Shown here in pieces: positions 61,451 through 64,000 of a stretch of 64,000 nt of DNA. Each line of letters starts with the position of its first letter. Position 1 is the first letter of the stretch. Under the pieces are notes generated by a model. It saw nothing but the letters and a program-made list of their open reading frames with translations. It did not search any database and had not been told where the DNA came from. This DNA comes from Struthidea cinerea (lineage: Eukaryota; Chordata; Aves; Passeriformes; Corcoracidae), in the NCBI GenBank assembly GCA_013397865.1, contig VZTI01000933.1, positions 376,089-440,088 on the forward strand, read 5' to 3'. Both the position numbers and the translations under genes were made by a program.

Positions 61451-64000
61451 TTAAAGACCTGTGAAGCAATTTGGGAGTTTCTAGATCATCCCTGTTTGGC
61501 CACCTGCTCTGAATAAAACACCTTCTTCCACAGTTCCTCTTCTTTTTTATAATACTGCTGTCAAGGACACTGTTTATTGTATAACCTGCAGCAAAAGCAT
61601 CTGGCAATTCTAACCCCAACAACTGGCACTAATTTTAGTATTATTTTCAGGTACAACACCCCAGTGTGGATAGAGCCTGGTGTTTCACACACAGCCCTAT
61701 ATTTAGTCTGCTGTGTCTTTATTTAAGTGCTTAAATTAATGGCTTCATATTCAGAAGTTCTGATTACCTAGCAGTAGCTCATGCTGGCTTTTAACTCACT
61801 TCTAACTTTGTGAAGGCCTTTTATTTCCACGCTATTTCTTTTCTTACTAAGCAGCAAATAGTGATTTTTACCATCCACACTGGTAGTTATGATTTTATGC
61901 ATTGATGAGAGCCTGCTTTGTTTTAAACCATACCACTGCTCTGCGAGTATAAAACCACAGAACTTTTGGGATAACTGATTACTTCTCCTAAAGGGCATCA
62001 CAGCTTCAAAGATTTCTCTCTTCCTAGGAGATGAGTAGAATCTGCATAATTTGTACTTCATGACAAAACAATAGCTCACACTCTGAATTAGTAGTGTTAT
62101 ACTGTGATGCATGTCAGCAATGGCAGTGAAGTGCTGGCTGCTTATTTAACAAGGATAAATTAATTTGTAGCTGTCAGTCATGTTTTCCAGATTTGCTTAG
62201 ATTCTGAAATTTATTGACAAGCTATAATAACTGACATTTAAATTGTCTGTTCTTGTAGAAGCAAACATGAAGCATGGACCTAAAATATTACTGTTAGTTC
62301 TAATCCCTGTTGCAAATACAGTTAATTTGCTGCTTCTGTAACTCTCCTATTTATAATGAGTATTCTCAAATGGTCCGGCATCCTTTAAAGTAGCATTCAA
62401 AGATCTTAAATTTACTTCTTCCTGAAATATTTATATCTATTTCTCAAATTCCTTGAAAGCAGTTGATTTTAATCTGTCAGACAAGTGCAAAAGGGTACAT
62501 TCATCTATATCCTATCTATCATTCCTATATCACTGGCTCCTTCAAATTCTAATTAGCAGGCAGTTTGACAGTGATGAGGGGACCTGGCTTCAACCTGTTT
62601 GTTCCCTGCTTGGGAATAGGACTTCCAGCTTCTTGTGTGTCACTTCCCCTCTCTGTATGACTGCCCTGGTGCTCACACACTCACAGGGATGGGGAGAAGA
62701 GGGACAAGACCTCCAGCTTCCTCCACTCCTCCAGCAAGGTGCTCGAGGGCAGGGAGCAGCGCCTTGGGACAGTTTCATCCCATGGGGACAGCGGATCACA
62801 ATCAGCCCTGAGGACACATCAGGGGCAACTGTTAAACAGCTACAGTGGTGCTGTAAGAATATTCCACAACAAATCTTTAACAGGAAAAAACCACAAACCA
62901 GCAGACCAAACCCCACAATTCGCAAGCCTTTTTTCTTCCTCTTGATGCCAATCACTCCCCTTAAGAGGAACAGCTTGATGAGCTGTCCACTGCCTTGTGT
63001 GCCCACCTCAGGCCATTGCCTGCTTTCAGAAATGTCACAGCCAAAAGGGGAAAGTATGTTTCTTTGTTATTTTAAAACAAATGCTTCACTAAGGAGACCA
63101 ATAATCCACATTAGAAGTCCATCCTTCCATACTGATTCTGCTACAAATCATCAGACTTGAACAACTACAAACAGATAGTATTACCAGTCTGAAGGGTTTG
63201 GCACTGAGGTTTGGCCCAGATAGGCTCAGAGGCTCATTTGCACAACAGGGCTTGAACCCCTGAACAAAGCCTCTGAAAAGGCTGCGAAAGCAAATGAAAA
63301 AAAAAAAAATCACAAAAATCCAGATGTTCTTCCTGGATTTTGAACATTTGGATTGTATTGCAACCCCAGACTGTACACGCAAAACAAAGAGGAAAAAGTC
63401 AGACTAAATTGCCCAGGGAAAAAAAGAAACCCTGAAATTAGGAGACAGGGGAAGGCTGATGCCTGACCTGCACAGTGCCACCCCTCCACCTGTCTGAAAA
63501 GCCTTTTTGATGGCTCCCCCTTTCAATCCCTCTGATTGCAACTGCCTGCACATAAAATCAGCCACTTGTGTAAATCACTTTTAGCTGATTATTTTAAAGA
63601 GGCTCCACTTCAAATAAGGGGTTAAATCCTCTTTCTGTTGCATGATAACGTTTTTCTTCAAGGGGTTTGATTGCCCTGGTGCTCACACATTCACTCTGTG
63701 GAGAAGGACTAGGGCACTGATTGCAAAAATGACACCCAGCACAGCCCCAGTAAATCTACTATTGTGTCAGAACACAAAGAACAAAACTAGCTCCTGGTTG
63801 CCTTAAAACCTAGAAGTAATATTTTCTTTCTTTTATTAGTGGACACATTTTTGAAAAGCAACAGCAGCTGATGCTTTAAGTCCTTCACTGGTCCCCTAAT
63901 GATGACCGACCAGAAAAGCAGAGCATCCTTGGCTTCCCTTCAGGCCTTTTAACTACTCCAGCTGGCCACTAACTGCTCTGTGAAAAGGCCTCTGTGTGAC
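61451..64000. other. No recognised gene; long unassigned frame and a 27-bp direct repeat
   Basis: Apart from the 62453-63160 open frame and the 25-of-27 direct repeat (62658-62684 and 63668-63694), nothing is recognised. A run of A residues lies near 63298-63309. Confidence 0.45.
62453..63160 (+). other. Unrecognised 235-codon open frame
   Basis: An ATG-initiated frame runs for 235 codons to a TGA. It is not repetitive, but its middle third (about 62640-62840) lies in GC-rich DNA where stop codons are scarce, and a 138-codon frame overlaps it on the minus strand. I see no signal peptide, membrane segment, zinc finger or other domain. It could be part of a lncRNA, a decayed retroposon or chance. 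Confidence 0.12.

Noticed and set aside
1..64000. CRISPR arrays, bacterial operons, rRNA or phage genes
   Set aside because: There are no regularly spaced direct repeats, no ribosome-binding-site/ORF organisation and no rRNA similarity. The sequence is vertebrate in character.

Overview
The window reads as nuclear DNA of a bird, most likely a perching bird (passerine). Three things point there. Several chicken-repeat-1 (CR1) LINE 3' ends carry the typical ATTCTATG-type tail. A SINE has a tRNA-Ile-like head and a CR1-like tail, the architecture described for passerine SINEs such as TguSINE1. Three short LTRs of one family are flanked by 6-bp (or close to 6-bp) target duplications, as expected for ERVK-type avian endogenous retroviruses. 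There is no bacterial-style gene organisation.

No protein-coding gene can be recognised. The longest open frames are 238 and 235 codons. They are explained by low-complexity sequence or are unrecognised; none shows a known domain. The stretch therefore looks like intergenic or intronic DNA. A few sites combine a good polypyrimidine tract and AG with a consensus donor and an open frame (21787-21857 and 23218-23302 on +, 43575-43656 on +, 47530-47589 on +, 49013-49143 on -). They are listed as weak candidate exons only.

Layout. 1-5 kb: hairpins, an E-box cluster and solo LTR 1 (minus strand, 1797-2180). 5-15.6 kb: an AT stretch, a GGAAA/GAAAA pentanucleotide array, two CR1 tails (8.45 kb +, 15.5 kb -) and two notable hairpins (9.4 and 12.6 kb). 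17-26 kb: homeodomain-site-rich sequence, solo LTRs 2 and 3 (both plus, 18389-18777 and 25102-25489), two pairs of interleaved inverted repeats and the best candidate exons. 26-42 kb: mostly unannotatable sequence, an A/C low-complexity block at 28.2 kb and a 50-nt two-stem hairpin at 33.25 kb. 42.6 kb: tRNA-derived SINE. 45.4-46.0 kb: very AT-rich DNA. 46-58 kb: unannotatable sequence with two perfect hairpins near 55-56 kb. 58.1 kb: a 66-N assembly gap inside an A-rich run. 61.2-61.45 kb: an apparently internally deleted CR1. 62.4-63.2 kb: an unrecognised 235-codon frame.

All calls were made by eye. Family names for repeats rest on remembered consensus features, not on a database search.
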